From NCBI GenBank assembly GCA_948567375.1, contig OX419758.1:8313001-8377000 (forward strand): a DNA stretch of 64,000 nt. The letters run 5' to 3'. The notes below the pieces were generated by a model that had not been told where the DNA came from, did not search any database, and saw only the letters and a list, made by a program, of their open reading frames with translations. The translations under genes and the position numbers were made by a program. The stretch's first letter is position 1. Each line of letters opens with the position of its first letter. This stretch comes from Lunularia cruciata. Lineage: Eukaryota; Streptophyta; Marchantiopsida; Lunulariales; Lunulariaceae. Positions 43,218-54,480 of the stretch are shown in pieces.

Positions 43218-44723
43218 CTCAATACCTACTCTGATTCTTGGGGATTAGCCTCATTTTACATGTTTTGTCTTTCGTTTTTCCTCCGCGGTCGCCGTCTACT
43301 CTGGTTCTTGTATTGATGGTAGCCAGAATATCCAATCCTTACCTAATAAAGAGGTCATGTCTCTCATGCAAAAGTGACCGTACGCCGTGCCTCGACCTAA
43401 GGTTGCAAAAGGTGAAACAGCCAAAATGTGTCATGGCAAAATTTGCGGTGGATTTTCACAACGACATGCTTGGAATTTGAGAACCGAGGTAGAGTCTTGT
43501 GCTCGATGTCGGGAAGTGGTCGAAGGCAGATCCAAAACTGAAAAGACATTCTACGTTTCTGTCCTCAGACTTTAGAGATGTTCAGTTTTTCATAGCGAAG
43601 TGTCTTCTGTGGGGCAAATTCTCTTCAGTAAAACATGTGACTAAAATTTGTTGATCACGTCAAGCTAATCTAACTAGTTTGCTTTAAAAGAGGAATCTTT
43701 TGGCCTTGGACACTGTCAAAATGGGGACAGAACTAGGTGATGATAACACAGGCTTAGAATGGCAATCTTATGTCTTATATAACTCGGTGAAAGTTCGCAT
43801 GTCAAGCATGAACTCTTGCTGCAAATAAACACAAACGAGCATATATTTTGACGTTTCAAGAATCAAAGATGGCGAAGGAAACGGCAACCACATATGTACA
43901 AGTATAAACTGGAATATAGTCAAAAATCTACAGTAGATCTAAGTCAACATGCAAATGCAATACGTATGAATATGAATATTATTCATCTTGGATGTGGGTC
44001 CATTATAAGGTCTAGCAAGAGCATACTATAGTTCGTAAATTTGGAGTATGAGTGATTTATGCATGGTTAGGCCGCGACGTATATTTTTCTGGCTCAAACT
44101 GGAAGAAATCCCCATAGGGACGTTTGAGCCTACCCCAAAAGACCAGTAATTTCAATGCTGCAGGAAAACATCAAGTGCTTAAGAAACATGAAGTGCCACT
44201 TCTCATTGTTAGCTTCAAATACCATGACTAATGACCAGAAACATTTCTAACCATAATTGTTGGTCAATGTTTCATGATGTGATCAGACCATAGATAAGAA
44301 TTTATTACAAGTTTTCATTCCTCCATACTTATCAAATAGAACATGGTTGTCCTCTTGCATCTCTCGACTGGAAAAGAATTCGGACACGCAAAGGCGACTT
44401 TAATTTCTCTAGCATATTTAACTCCCATCTGATTACGAAAATGCATGAAACGGATTTCTCTATTCTAAGACTTTTCATGATTGGTTTTAGAAATGCTGCG
44501 CACTGTGTAAGATAACTCCATCACTGAATACGGTATTACTCATCGGTTATACTGCTGGGGTAAACAAATGATCATAACAACTCTACAAGAAGATGCACGG
44601 AGTGATGGGAGCGTCTTATGTTGAATTATTTTGAGAAGAGAATTATTTGAGTTCAGATGAACTAGCGACATTGACTGCCCTTTCTTGACAGAAATAAGTA
44701 CTCACCTATATTAAAATAGTACT

Positions 44724-45119
44724 TCAAAGGCAAGGGGGGAGGAGTACAAGGCACAAACAAGTGCAAAACGAGCCAAGAGAACAAGGTCCAAAAGTCCCAA
44801 GGGCAAAGAAAGATGCCCACCTAAGTAGGGCATGGAGGAACCAAAGGGGAAACGAAATCAAATGAAAAGCACCAAAGAAAGTAGAGAGAGGGAAGCCTAC
44901 TCCTGAACTAAGTTGTAGAGGTCCTCTAATGGTAAATCTGGTCATTGGGGAGGGAGGATCTAGCCGTGTTGGGTGTGCACACCGTTGCTGCCCGTCGGTG
45001 CAGACCCAACGCCTCAGAGCATTGCAAAGTGACTGAAATGAACTTTCAATAATAGGATGTAAGCACGGCTGGAGAGGCAGCCAGTGCACCTCTCCTCTGC
45101 AAATAACCACATGCTGCAT
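44724..45119 (-). other. Doubtful 131-codon ORF, minus strand
   Basis: The longest open frame of this low-repeat stretch. It is rich in Leu, Phe, Cys and Ser (PLWFLHALLRWASFFAL). It has no domain I recognise, no clear promoter context, and the opposite strand is purine-rich, which favours chance openness. Kept only because it stands alone outside the retroelements. Confidence 0.15.
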
Positions 45120-45407
45120 CCCTCATAAAACTGTTGAAATGGTGATGTAGGTGCACTGAAATCTCAATAGCTAGGGGGATAAAAGTATCCAAAGACAGTC
45201 ATGATGTGTAGTGGTCCTCCTTACCCCTAGAGGCAATTTTCACTGCTGCTGCTGCCTGTATGCCTGCCCATGCCAACGAATGCACATCATGCAGGGTGCA
45301 CTAACCACCATCCGTGAAAGTAATAATAACCGCTTGCACTAGACAAATAGGTGATCTTGGTAGGTCCAACCATTGCTCAATCTAAACCTGGCATGTGTAG
45401 TGTCACA

Positions 45408-46834
45408 CCTTTTGTAATGTTGCATCTAGATGCTTGAACACTAGAGTTCCTGTGATAGTAGCTAAAGGCATTTCGGCAATTCCTCATAGACTACTTTCTG
45501 ACAGTCAGATTTTAGGTGTAGGTTATTGACTTTATGGCAAGGCCCACCGTCACTTGCACCATCCGCACTGTTGGGTGTGCCATCAGCGGGACCGTTGAGA
45601 TGAGACCTAGGTCAAAATCAAGGGCATACTCTAGGAGTGCAGCTCTAGAGAGCTCACTTCTCTGATGTTGAGCCTTTGAGTTCTTGGCTAGAGTGGATAG
45701 AAAGCCGGTGAGCATCACCTAGAGTCTCTTAGCTAGAGTGGGTGTGGCTTGACTATAATCAATGCCATGTTGTTGGCAAGTTGTTGAGGATCAAATCAAG
45801 TATTGATCTGAGTTTGATTGATTCAAGTGGTAAACGATCTGATTACATCAAAGAAGTGAGTCAAGGGGAAATTGGGTGTAGGAACTACGAGTGTTGGTGG
45901 TATCTCCAAGCTCAATGGATCCTGGTGTCTCGATCAAGTAGTTCAGATTTCCCTAAGAGAGAGTGTGTGCAAAAGCGCTAGCAAAATTTGGAACCAAGGA
46001 AGAAGCAATTTTTAAGCGGTGGTTGTGATTTTGAGCTCAGGACCAATTTGTTATGAGTTGAGCTCAAAAACTAAAATTGAAGGTGGAGTTGGGAGTAGAT
46101 CCTCACAAATTGAAGATAAGATGAAATTTATTTTTCCAATTTGGCTTGAGTGAAGAGTTAATTGAGGATTTAAGGATCAAGCATATTTATGGATTTATGT
46201 CATATTTATGTCAAATTTTATATCATATTTTGTGAAGGATTTATGTCAAATTTTGGCAAAAAGAACTTGAATATGATCCTCGGTGATCCTTGTAGCTCAA
46301 GAAGTAGATAAGTACTCCAATTATCTCAAATGCCAAATGGTGATAAAGTCGGTACTTTGTTGATTTATGAGATGGAGGGTTATTGTTTAGCATTCTTGTG
46401 ATTGGACCTCTTTCATTCTTTGTTTCTTGTTTGTGCACCGTGTTTGTGTAATGTGCCCTAAATTTTGACCGTTGGTGCTATGGTATGCTCTCAATAGTGA
46501 GGTTGGAGTGATGACCAATCAGACAATCTTTGTTTCTCTCCGGTGAAGTAGGAAGTGATGACTTATAGACAGTGAGAATGTGTGTTGTGATGGTAGGTTA
46601 CAGGTCGCCCTTGCCCCTAGTGTAGTTTCTCAATTAGAGTTACATTAATGGACAATGTTCTGTTAGTTTTGGCTCTTAGTGGTGCTCGATTTGCATTCGC
46701 ACTTGGTAGTGCTCGGTTGATATTGGCACTTGGTGGTGCTTGGTTAGTGTTAGCACTTGGTGGTGTTGGCACTTAGTGGGGTACTTGCTATTGCGGTTTG
46801 TAGCTGCGATTGCAATTGCATTTACTTTGTCACA
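45408..46834 (+). repeat. M3 5' LTR (head truncated) and leader
   Basis: 45408-45850 aligns with 61014-61440 ('tgcatctagatgct', 'tagactactttc', 'gagagctcacttct', 'tgttgaggatca'), but the first about 115 bases of the 3' LTR (60899-61013) are missing here. No primer-binding site is recognised, so LTR and leader cannot be separated. Unlike M1, M2 and M4 there is no tRNA-like segment. Short repeats 'ggcacttggtggtgct' occur near 46670-46780. Confidence 0.65.
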
Positions 46835-47039
46835 ATGGAGTTCTTTGGGGATTCTAGGTGAGATAGCCCTCTAGTACTTAATGGGTTTATTTGGAGTGGC
46901 GCTCAATATCTCAACATGTATCTTAGGTCCCAGTGAGGGAGGAGATTGATTTTGAGTTGGAATTTGACACAAGAGCTAATCTTGTTGAGCACTTGTTGTC
47001 TCCACACTATTTTTATGGGACATGGATGAGATTTATGGA

Positions 47040-48500
47040 GCCTCTAGGTGTTACTCTGGTATAGTGGGTACCATTGAGTTGGATGACTTTATCTAGGAAT
47101 TTGAAAGTTGGTGTGATCTACCGCAAATGCGGAACATGACTTTGTTCACACCTTTCATGGCATGGAAGTGGTTGTTTTAGCATTTGGAAGGTCCACCAAT
47201 GGATGATTACCATGAGTTCAAGAGAGCTCATTTGGAGGAGATAGATTTTTGGAGACAATATTGGTCTCTAAACTATGTCTCTATCACTTCAAGTTTGGTA
47301 GCCAGAAGTAGATCAGCTGGACCTATGAGTTCTAGCTCAAGTGTTGGTGGAGCTACGGGAGGTGCACTAGCTGGAGATAGTGTTACCATGAGTGGAGGTA
47401 CCGCTACAAGAGGTAGTGTAGTACCGGGGTTTAACCCCATGGTGGAGTTCTTGCGTTTGAGGCAGAACTACCAAGGAGTGCGGACTGACAAGCTGCGGAG
47501 CTTGCAAGAGTTCTAGCGGAAGGCTAAAGAGAGCCTACGCAAGGCATACACTTGCATGAGACGGCTGTCCAATTTCACTTAGGGAGTTACTGAGGCCCAA
47601 GTAGTCCAATTTTGGTATGGTATACTAGAAAAGGAGTTACGATATTGAGTTCATGATGCTACATTATTGTAGGCTACTTTGCCCACTTTGGCAGTGGTCT
47701 TTGGCTTGGCTGAGTGTATTGAGCTCAACATGGTGGAGGAGAGAGTGGTGACATTTGGATTTGGTATGGTTACCTCATCCACGGCTGTGACTTCTTCTAG
47801 AGTGCAATAGGGTGCACCACGCCTAGTTGGTTTTTGAGGATAGGGTGGACAACCCAGAGCCCATGGAGCAAGTGGAAGGCCTAGTGGAGCTAGACCCTTA
47901 CCTTCATTTTTGGCTCAGTAGCAACCAATGAGTAGTAGTGTTGCTTGTTGGACTTGTGGTGGACCTCACCAGAGCAGAGAGTGTACTCAAGGTAGTGGAC
48001 CCGATACCTTTGGTGCATCACATCTAGCACAAAGGCAGTGTGAGCATTGCCATAGATTTGGTCACATTAATGATTGATGTTTTGATCTACACCCAGAGTT
48101 TTGGAGTGGTAGGATTGTTATAGCATGTAGTAGAGGCGCTCTAGTTCATGGAGGACGAGGTGGTGGAGGTGGTAGTAGAGGATCTACACCTAGTAGGGGT
48201 GCAATACCTACCCTTACTTCTGATACAACTATGGCTACTCGGATTGAGTACTTGGAGTAGAGATTGGCTATTATAGCTATTGCTCAGAGGAGATCAGATT
48301 TGGGTGTTGAGGCTTCCACCTCATATGTTTGTGACAGAGATGCTTTGGGCTTCATGTCAGTAGCATAGGTGGATGCATCTGCAGCAATGACTAGGAGTGC
48401 AGTACGTGCTCCAGAGCCTAGAGGAGCATCAACGTAGTTGGACCCACAAAGAGGAGAGGTTGGGAGATAGGTCAGACTTCCCCAGTCTTTCACACTATCT
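47040..48500 (+). pseudogene. M3 gag with two zinc knuckles
   Basis: An upstream ATG context (46835, MEFFGDSR) is in another frame. The main frame reads VGTIELDDFI, EFESWCDLPQMRNMTLFTPF and MDDYHEFKRAHLEEIDFWRQ, a capsid-type domain, then a Ser/Gly-rich linker (SSSSSVGGATGGALAGDS). Knuckle 1 is CWTCGGPHQSREC (47946-47984, all ligands present). Knuckle 2 is CEHCHRFGHIND (48039-48077) with the last Cys now a stop. A Gly/Arg-rich patch follows (VHGGRGGGGGSRGSTPSRGA). About a dozen stops. Confidence 0.85.
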
Positions 48501-49370
48501 GAGGCATTGCAGATGACATCCATGGTTCCTAGATGTCCCAAAGTAGGTGTAGTAGGTGAGGATGGAGTACGTGATGGACTACCTACTACTACACAGACTG
48601 AGTCTAGCATGATCTTGGGGGTGGCTCAGCTGATTATGCGGCGTCCTTTGTTTCTGGCCAGTGACATGTTTACATTAGGAGTTGACCCAGGCCCAATGTT
48701 CCGGTTGGCTGCCACGCTTTGTGAGAATAAGGATGATGCGGTTCTTACTACTAGAGTAGAGGTGGTTGGCAAGAGAGCTAACTTGGTTAAGGACCATGGG
48801 ATCCGTTCAATGACCAATGGTTTATGGCGGACAACAACGGCAAGACTGGAGGAGTTGCCAGTTAAACTGGCCTTTGAGAGAACGTGAGTCACACTTGGTG
48901 TTGTCTTATTGGATAACCTAAGGGAGATTTTCCATTTGGTGTGACCTTTAGGGAAGGTCTATACACCACAAAGAGTCTTGTTAGAATTTGGTGCGCAAAT
49001 CCTTATGTTGGGGAAGGTTGTAGTTGTCGATTTGGAGTTACGAAATACCGATGTGGAAAGGTTTCCATTTCAGATCAAAATATCTCTAGGCGGTGGTTTG
49101 ACATAGTACATGACATGTGGGGAGCTTATTGTCTAGGTTCAGCCTGGTCATCCGATTGATAGCTTAGTGGTGAGAGCTCAGGCTATTGCGATAATAGCTG
49201 AGTCATATGATGTGCTAGTCAGGGGAGCAATGTTATACCCCATGGGTTTCAGCATTGACTATTGGGAGGAGATAGCCTCCTATAGACCTGGTTGGCAGTC
49301 TAGTGAGGGACGGGTATGTTGCCTACCAGTACGCTTTAGTAGTGGTAGTCTTGGCTCACTATAGTCCAAG
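48501..49370 (+). pseudogene. M3 aspartic protease region
   Basis: 48507-48887 (open, 126 codons) is a pre-protease domain reading VLTTRVEVVGKRANLVKDHG. The protease proper starts RVLLEFGAQILMLGK; the catalytic position (48984-48986) is Glu rather than the Asp expected for this fold and the next residue is Phe. The body ends with IAESYDVLVRGAMLYPMGFS (the strand before the flap-like Gly) and SIDYWEEIASYRPGWQSSEG. It stays in the gag frame. It would mature the polyprotein, but this copy cannot. Confidence 0.75.
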
Positions 49371-49682
49371 ACCATGGCAACATCAATTTTAGCATTCAAT
49401 GGTGCAATTACGTGGCCCGGTGACTTGTTGAAGGGGAATACCCATATAGAGGATACTCCAATACCAAAGGAGATCACTCAAATTTGGAGTATGAGTGGGA
49501 TTGCTCCATCTACCTTGGATGTTCTATTGTGGAGTTCCGAGGAGGCATTGCAATAGCATGTAGATTGGTTAGTGCAACAGGCTTGAATTGGAGCCTTCAT
49601 ACCATTAGGAGATGAGTGTGAGGATGAGCCTCCAGAGTCAATTGCTTTGATACCTCTGGATACCACACTTATTGCTTGGTAG

Positions 49683-50720
49683 TATCTTGTAGAGGAGATA
49701 TGTCTATTGGAGTTGTTCGGTGGGATTAGCACCGGACTAGCTGCGGTATTACAGGCAAGTATACAAATACAAAGGTACTTGTATGTAGAGAGAGATGCGG
49801 TATTATAAGCGAGTATATGAATACAAAGGTACTTGTATGTAGAGAGAGATGAGACTTCTAGGCGAGACTCTCTACATCATGCGGCACACTTGGCCTATTG
49901 ATATCCGGAGTTATTGTCAATGTTAGCAGTTGGAGGTTACCAAAAGGCCCAACCAAGAGACATTTTCTTACCGGGAGCGCATGATCCGGAGAGACATGAG
50001 CCTATTCACTTGATGATTTCTTGATGGCTTTGTCAGGGACATACACGTGCTGGAAGAGGTTTGGGTTTTCAGGATCCTTGTTCTGGTGTGTTTTGGGAGA
50101 TGTTACAAATACTATGATATCTCTAGGTTGATCAGTTTGTTTCTCTAGCTAACCTTTTGGGGAAAATTCCTTTGATGGGTGATTCTTGCACCAAAGTGGT
50201 GGCGAGTACACATCATATCCATTCTTGGATAGGACGTGTTGTATTGTTAGATGCAGCCAAAGTGGGATCAAGGGCTCATCATCTTCATCTTTGGTGGACA
50301 AACCTCTTACCAAGAGAGGTTTAATAGCGTGCTTATGATGGGATTCAATGACTTGACTACATCCTTGTTGATGATATCTTGGATGTTGGGCGTTAGTCTC
50401 AGACGGTGGTAGTTGTTGATAGGTCATCTATGGTAGTGGTGAACCTAGTGGGATAGTATAGAGCTGCATTTCCCACACTCATGAGTTTCCTAGGCTCTCA
50501 TGCTCTTTGAGAGAGAGGACCTAGACTTGTTTGGGACTCACAGTTACAGCAGTTGGTGGAACCCAATGCTGATGAGAGAGAGCGGGCAATGGGTTTTTGC
50601 ACCGGTATTACTGCTATTCCAACAATATCAAAGGTATCTAGGCATCAGGTGTTAGGTCAGGCTATAGACTTGAACTGTTTGACCAAGATTGTGAGCCTTG
50701 GCTTGGCAGAGCAGCATAGG
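49683..50720 (+). pseudogene. Cytosine-5 DNA methyltransferase domain inside gypsy pol
   Basis: Same frame as gag and protease. Motif I (AdoMet loop): LLELFGGISTGLAAVL (49704-49751). Motif II-like acidic end of strand 2: RYLYVERDE. Motif IV: LCQGHTRAGRGLGF (50028-50069) with the catalytic Cys at 50031-50033; the preceding Pro is Leu. Motif VI region: GKIPLMGDS (50160-50186), where Glu-Asn of the family is lost. Motif VIII: GSRAHHLHLWWTN (50265-50303). Motifs IX-X: AFPTLMSF, RAMGFCTGITAIP and QVLGQAIDLNC (50463-50678). Order and spacing fit a DNMT-type fold: motif IV to VI is 43 codons. About nine stops and a 54-base duplication break it. It would methylate DNA using AdoMet. Confidence 0.88.
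49743..49850 (+). repeat. 54-bp tandem duplication inside the methyltransferase domain
   Basis: Units 49743-49796 and 49797-49850 encode AVLQASIQIQRYLYVERD twice; the second unit has two stops. It is in frame (18 codons) and lies between motifs I and III, duplicating the AdoMet-contacting strand. Confidence 0.92.
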
Positions 50721-51046
50721 ATGCGCTTGATAGGCATCACCACTCGGACACTTGTGAGCCCTGTGCCTATTGAGATGATTCAAGCACATGTTGGGGGCAA
50801 TGGACCAAGTGGACATGGTATTCTTGGGACACAGCCAATAGCTACTAGGGAGAGTGGCTTACTTGGAGTCCATCCAGGTGACCGTGGGCTACTTGGATTA
50901 CACCCTTGGTCCACTTGGGATGCAACTAGAGGACATGTGGAGCTTGCAGCCAAAGAAGAGGGAGTTTTTCACACAGAGGTGGGGTCCTCTAGTGGTCAAG
51001 GGCATGACACTATTGCTCCCAAGGCCCAGTGTAGCAGCCAATCGGT
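50721..51046 (+). pseudogene. Linker between methyltransferase and RT
   Basis: Two candidate frames overlap. Frame 3 reads GLLGVHPGDRGLLGLHPWS; frame 1 reads LEDMWSLQPKKREFFTQRWG. The latter is more protein-like and probably ancestral, implying a frameshift near 50850. No known domain. Confidence 0.45.
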
Positions 51047-51990
51047 ATGTCTTCCACTCCTACAATAGTTACAAAGGATACTTGGGAGCCAAACCTTGGA
51101 CCCAAGCTTAGTGGAGAGGAAAGACGGAGGGTTTGGAGGTTCTTGAGGAGCCACACAAGTTCTTTTTCCTTCACTATGAAGGATTTGGGTGCTCTAAAGG
51201 GACCGAGTATTTGGATTGAGCTGACTAGCAATACACCAATTTTTTGACATCCTTATCAATATAGTGATATGGAGAGGACATTGATTTAGAGCCGGATTAG
51301 TGACCTTTTTGAGGCTGGTTTGGTGGAGATTTCACATGGCAAGTATGCATTAGCAACAATGATGCCAGCCAAGAAGGATATGCATGGCAACCACACAAAT
51401 AGGCAGATGTGTGGAGATTACCGTCTTATCAACCGACAAACCAAGGCTGATCGGTATGCCATGCCTACAATGGAGGAGATTTTTTATGCGATTGGGCATG
51501 CAAAGGTCTTCAGTACTTTGGATCTTTGAGTGAGATATCATTAGTTGCCGATCAAGGAGGAGGATAAGTCCAAGACAATATTCTGGGCTATTGATCCTCA
51601 TGGTAAGGATGTGTTATATCAATGGAGGTTCTTATTGTTTGGGTAAAAGAACACTCCTACTGAGTTGCAAAGGGTCATGGATAGGATTCTAGCTGGATTG
51701 GATTTTTCTTGGTGCTATATTGATGACATTTTGACCTATAGCACTAATTGTGGAGGAGCATGAGAGACATTTGTTAGAGGTGTTCGAGAGGTTGCGATCT
51801 CATGGCCTCAAATTACATCCAAGGAAATGTATGTTCTTCCATGAGGAGGTTGAGTATTTGGGTCACACTATCTACCCCGGAGGACTTGTTGTTCAACAGA
51901 CCAAGGTGGAGGCTATTGCATGTATTCCTTGGCCTACGGATGTAAGTAGAGTGCGAGCATTCCTTGGGTTGGCAAACTTCTATTGCCGCT
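51047..51990 (+). pseudogene. M3 reverse transcriptase
   Basis: Frame 2 starts with the pre-RT segment (GEERRRVWRFLRSHTSSFSF, GPSIWIELTSNTPIF). Then RISDLFEAGLVEISHGKYAL, QMCGDYRLINRQTKADRYAM, FSTLDL (motif A Asp), LPIKEEDKSKTIFW, WRFLLFG (motif B) and CYIDDILTYS (YIDD at 51716-51727, motif C). A frameshift at about 51735-51750 leads to frame 3: HERHLLEVFERLRSHGLKLH, EYLGHTIYPGG, RVRAFLGLANFYCRYVRGFS. A gypsy RT with all catalytic Asp kept. Confidence 0.9.
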
Positions 51991-52529
51991 ATGTTAGAGG
52001 ATTTAGTGCGATTGCCAAGGCCTTGACAAAGCCGACCAAGCTTACACAAGAGTGGTCTTGGGGAGATGAGCAAGAGAGAGTTTTTGTGCAACTCAAGGAG
52101 AGGTTGACATCTACTCCTATTTTGAGGAGACCGATCAGAGGATAACCATTTCAGGTTCATACTGATTGGAGTATGTTGGGGCTTGGAGTTGTGCTCACCT
52201 AGCATGATGATGAGGGGAAGGAGTTTGTGGTGGCCTATGCTAGTTGCTTCAACAATTCAGTGGAGGCAAAGTAAAATTCATATGAGGGAGAGTGCTTGGT
52301 AGTAGTTTGGGCAGTAGCACATATTTTATGTTACCTATTTGGCAACCCCTTCACTCTCATCACTGATCATCAACCACTGAAGTGGTTGATGGAGTCTAAC
52401 AAGCTTTCAGGGAAGCTTGCATTATGGGCTCTGATTTTACAAGAGTACAATTTCATGATTGTTCATAGACATGGAGTGGTGAATCGTGATTCAGATGGGT
52501 TGAGTAGAAACCCATGTCCCAGCCAATAG
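51991..52529 (+). pseudogene. M3 RNase H
   Basis: Frame 3: KERLTSTPILRRPI, VHTDWSMLGLGVVLT (first Asp), NSYEGECLVVVWAVAHILCY (Glu), ITDHQPLKWLMESNK (second Asp), ending VHRHGVVNRDSDGLSRNPCP, the HGxxNxxADxLSR-like end of gypsy RNase H. Three internal stops; long open tail 52296-52529. Confidence 0.9.
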
Positions 52530-52551
52530 GATCAGACAAGAGCACGTTGGC

Positions 52552-53519
52552 ATGGTGAGACAGATGAGGAGATGGTATGAGGTTAGCATGCATTTGCCTT
52601 TTGGTGTATATTTTTCTAAAGCTTTGGTGGTATCTCTCTCAACGTTTACAGGAGGAGCTATTGAGGTCACACATCCAGAGAGTGAAGATATTAGTAAAGT
52701 TCACCGAGACATTCATGATGATGTCTTAGTGATGGACTATCTTCACATTGGTGTTATGGGTGGCACAGTTGGAGCCAAGGAGAGAGATTGTGTTCTCCAA
52801 CAAGCCAGACTGTTCAAATTGGATTGTAGACACCTTTTGCATGTGTGGGAGGATGGTAGAGTGCGAGTAGTACCACTTCCATCTCAAAGACCACAGTTGG
52901 TCTGTCATGCTCATGAGGAGCTAGGGCATTTTGGAGTAAAGCGTACATATAGCTTACTCCAAATTCATTATTGGTGGTGTGGTATGCAAACGGAGTTACA
53001 ACAATTTGTTGCCAAATGTGTGATTTGTGACCAAGTTAGAGCATCATTCAATGCTCCTTTGCCATAGTTACATCCATTACCTATCATGGGATTGGGTTAT
53101 TCTTTGAATTTGGACTTTGTTGGATGTTTACTATTGATTGTGAGACATCATCGGTACGTTTTGGTGATGGTGGAGCACTTCTCCAAGTACATTGAGTTGG
53201 TGGCATTTCTTGACAAGTCTAGTGAAGGGACAACTTACTTGTTCTTGGATCGAGTTCTTAGTCATTTTGGTGCACCAGTTGAGGTTTTGATTGATCAGGG
53301 TACATAGTTCTTGGGGGATTTTCAGGTCTTGTTTGACAAGGCTTTGATTGATCATCATACCACCTCCTAATATCACACTAAGGCAGATGGCTTAGCAGAG
53401 TGATTGGTTCAGACAGTGAAGAGAGGATTGCAAAAGTATAGTTTGCAGAGAGGCCACTTGGAAGATTAGGATCGCCAATTACCTTGGTTGGCCATGGGCC
53501 ATCGATTCAGCCGGCATGC
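52552..53519 (+). pseudogene. M3 integrase, N-terminal part
   Basis: Frame 1, 171-codon open stretch, then 73 more. HHCC zinc domain: VCHAHEELGHFGVKRTYSLL then KCVICDQVRA. Core: LNLDFVGCLLLIVRHHRYVL (first Asp), APVEVLIDQGT (second Asp), KADGLAE (Glu, followed by a stop). The text breaks off at RFSRHA where element B begins and resumes at 60114. Confidence 0.9.
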
Positions 53520-53524
53520 CTCCT
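53520..53524. repeat. Target-site duplication of element B, left copy
   Basis: ctcct, repeated exactly at 60109-60113. Confidence 0.88.
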
Positions 53525-54258
53525 TATAGTACTCCAAGGACAAGAGAAGAGAGAAAACACAAATTGCACACTCAAACATTCGATGCCCCAAGGGAGCACC
53601 TTCTCTTTATTATATAGACAAAGAGGATCTCCTCCAAGGAAGCTCCACCATAGGATTAGGGACACAGATAGGTGACATGTCAGCAAGCTCCACCCTTGGA
53701 TTACTTACTTGGATAGGTGACCTGTCTGGTCTAGGTCCTATCTGGTTGGTCAAACAAGCTTTGACCGGAGGGAATCTTTTAGGGAATCTTTTTGTAGGAA
53801 TCTCAGAATCACGTGAGTAAGGTATTGTTGGAAAGCTCTCAACGAGACAAAGCCAGGGGGGAAAGCCAGTCTTTCCTCTGTTGGGGGGAATCTGCACATT
53901 TTCAAGGCCTAATTCATCCATTTAGGCCTCCAAAATTGCCTTCAAAGATTTCAGGCATATTTTGGTTCCTACTCTATTATTAGAAGTCCCCTTTTGGTGA
54001 TACCTCTATCTGATCTGTTTAGTCCATCAAGTGTAACATCTTTCCAGATGTTACCAAACCAATTCTTACCTTTAAATCATATGTCTAGCTATTGGTTCTA
54101 AGGTTCTCAAGTCTATTTTGGTTTCTGCCCTATTTGAAGAAGTACTCTTTTGGTGATACTTCTATCTGATCTATTTTGACCATCATATATAATATCATTC
54201 TAGATGTTACCAAACCAAATTTCACATTGAGATCATATGGCTAACCCTTGGTATTACA
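53525..54258 (-). repeat. Element B 3' LTR
   Basis: 734 bases, plus-strand start tatagtactcc, end ggtattaca. Contains an internal near-duplication of about 150 bases (two copies of a 'gtaacatc..agatgttaccaaaccaa' block at about 54030 and 54185). Confidence 0.92.
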
Positions 54259-54273
54259 GACCTCCCTCCTTTT
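54259..54273 (-). other. Polypurine tract of element B
   Basis: gacctccctcctttt on the plus strand, directly adjoining the LTR end. Confidence 0.85.
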
Positions 54274-54480
54274 AAGACGCAACGTCCTTGTTGTGCAATT
54301 GTTGCTCAAATGCTTGCACCAACATCGGTGCATGTGCCAAATTGGCAACGGGTTCCCAAGTTGCTTCATAGAGGGGGTAACTTTTCCATTGTACTAGATA
54401 TTCCACCCGCGGATGGCGAGTACCACACATGCGCTTTTGGAGAATCCGCTCCACTTCATATTCCTTTATGCCATCAATGA
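54274..54480 (-). pseudogene. Element B chromodomain
   Basis: MERILQKRMCGTRHPRVEYL then VQWKSYPLYEATWEPVANLA and LVQAFEQQLHN: the three-strand plus helix pattern of a chromodomain, with the Trp of VQW and the WEP motif intact. It is the C-terminus of the integrase and would bind a histone mark at the target. Confidence 0.9.

Larger units (their letters stand above)
42425..45407. other. Low-repeat stretch without a convincing gene
   Basis: No retroelement domains and no match to other parts of the window. Contains a short tandem near-repeat around 42865-42925 (attagggacat..gttagcc), a hairpin at 43167-43217, and frames at 43238-43480 and 43387-43575. The latter has CxxC-like pairs but no recognisable domain. 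If a host gene or regulatory DNA exists in this window, this is the likeliest place. Confidence 0.45.

Noticed and set aside
44724-45119. 131-codon minus-strand ORF as a host gene
   Set aside because: Low-complexity hydrophobic and Cys/Ser-rich text with no domain; explained by a purine-rich opposite strand. Listed only as doubtful.
48284-48892. Minus-strand ORFs of 88-108 codons over M3 gag/protease
   Set aside because: Antisense of the frame-3 polyprotein, no motif of their own.
48941-49159. 72-codon plus ORF over the protease
   Set aside because: Frame 2 shadow; the frame 3 reading gives the protease motif and is continuous with gag and methyltransferase.
49683-50720. Methyltransferase as bacterial contamination or restriction-modification gene
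   Set aside because: It lies in the same frame as gag and protease, is followed by a gypsy RT with matching decay, and has no separate start or neighbouring restriction gene.
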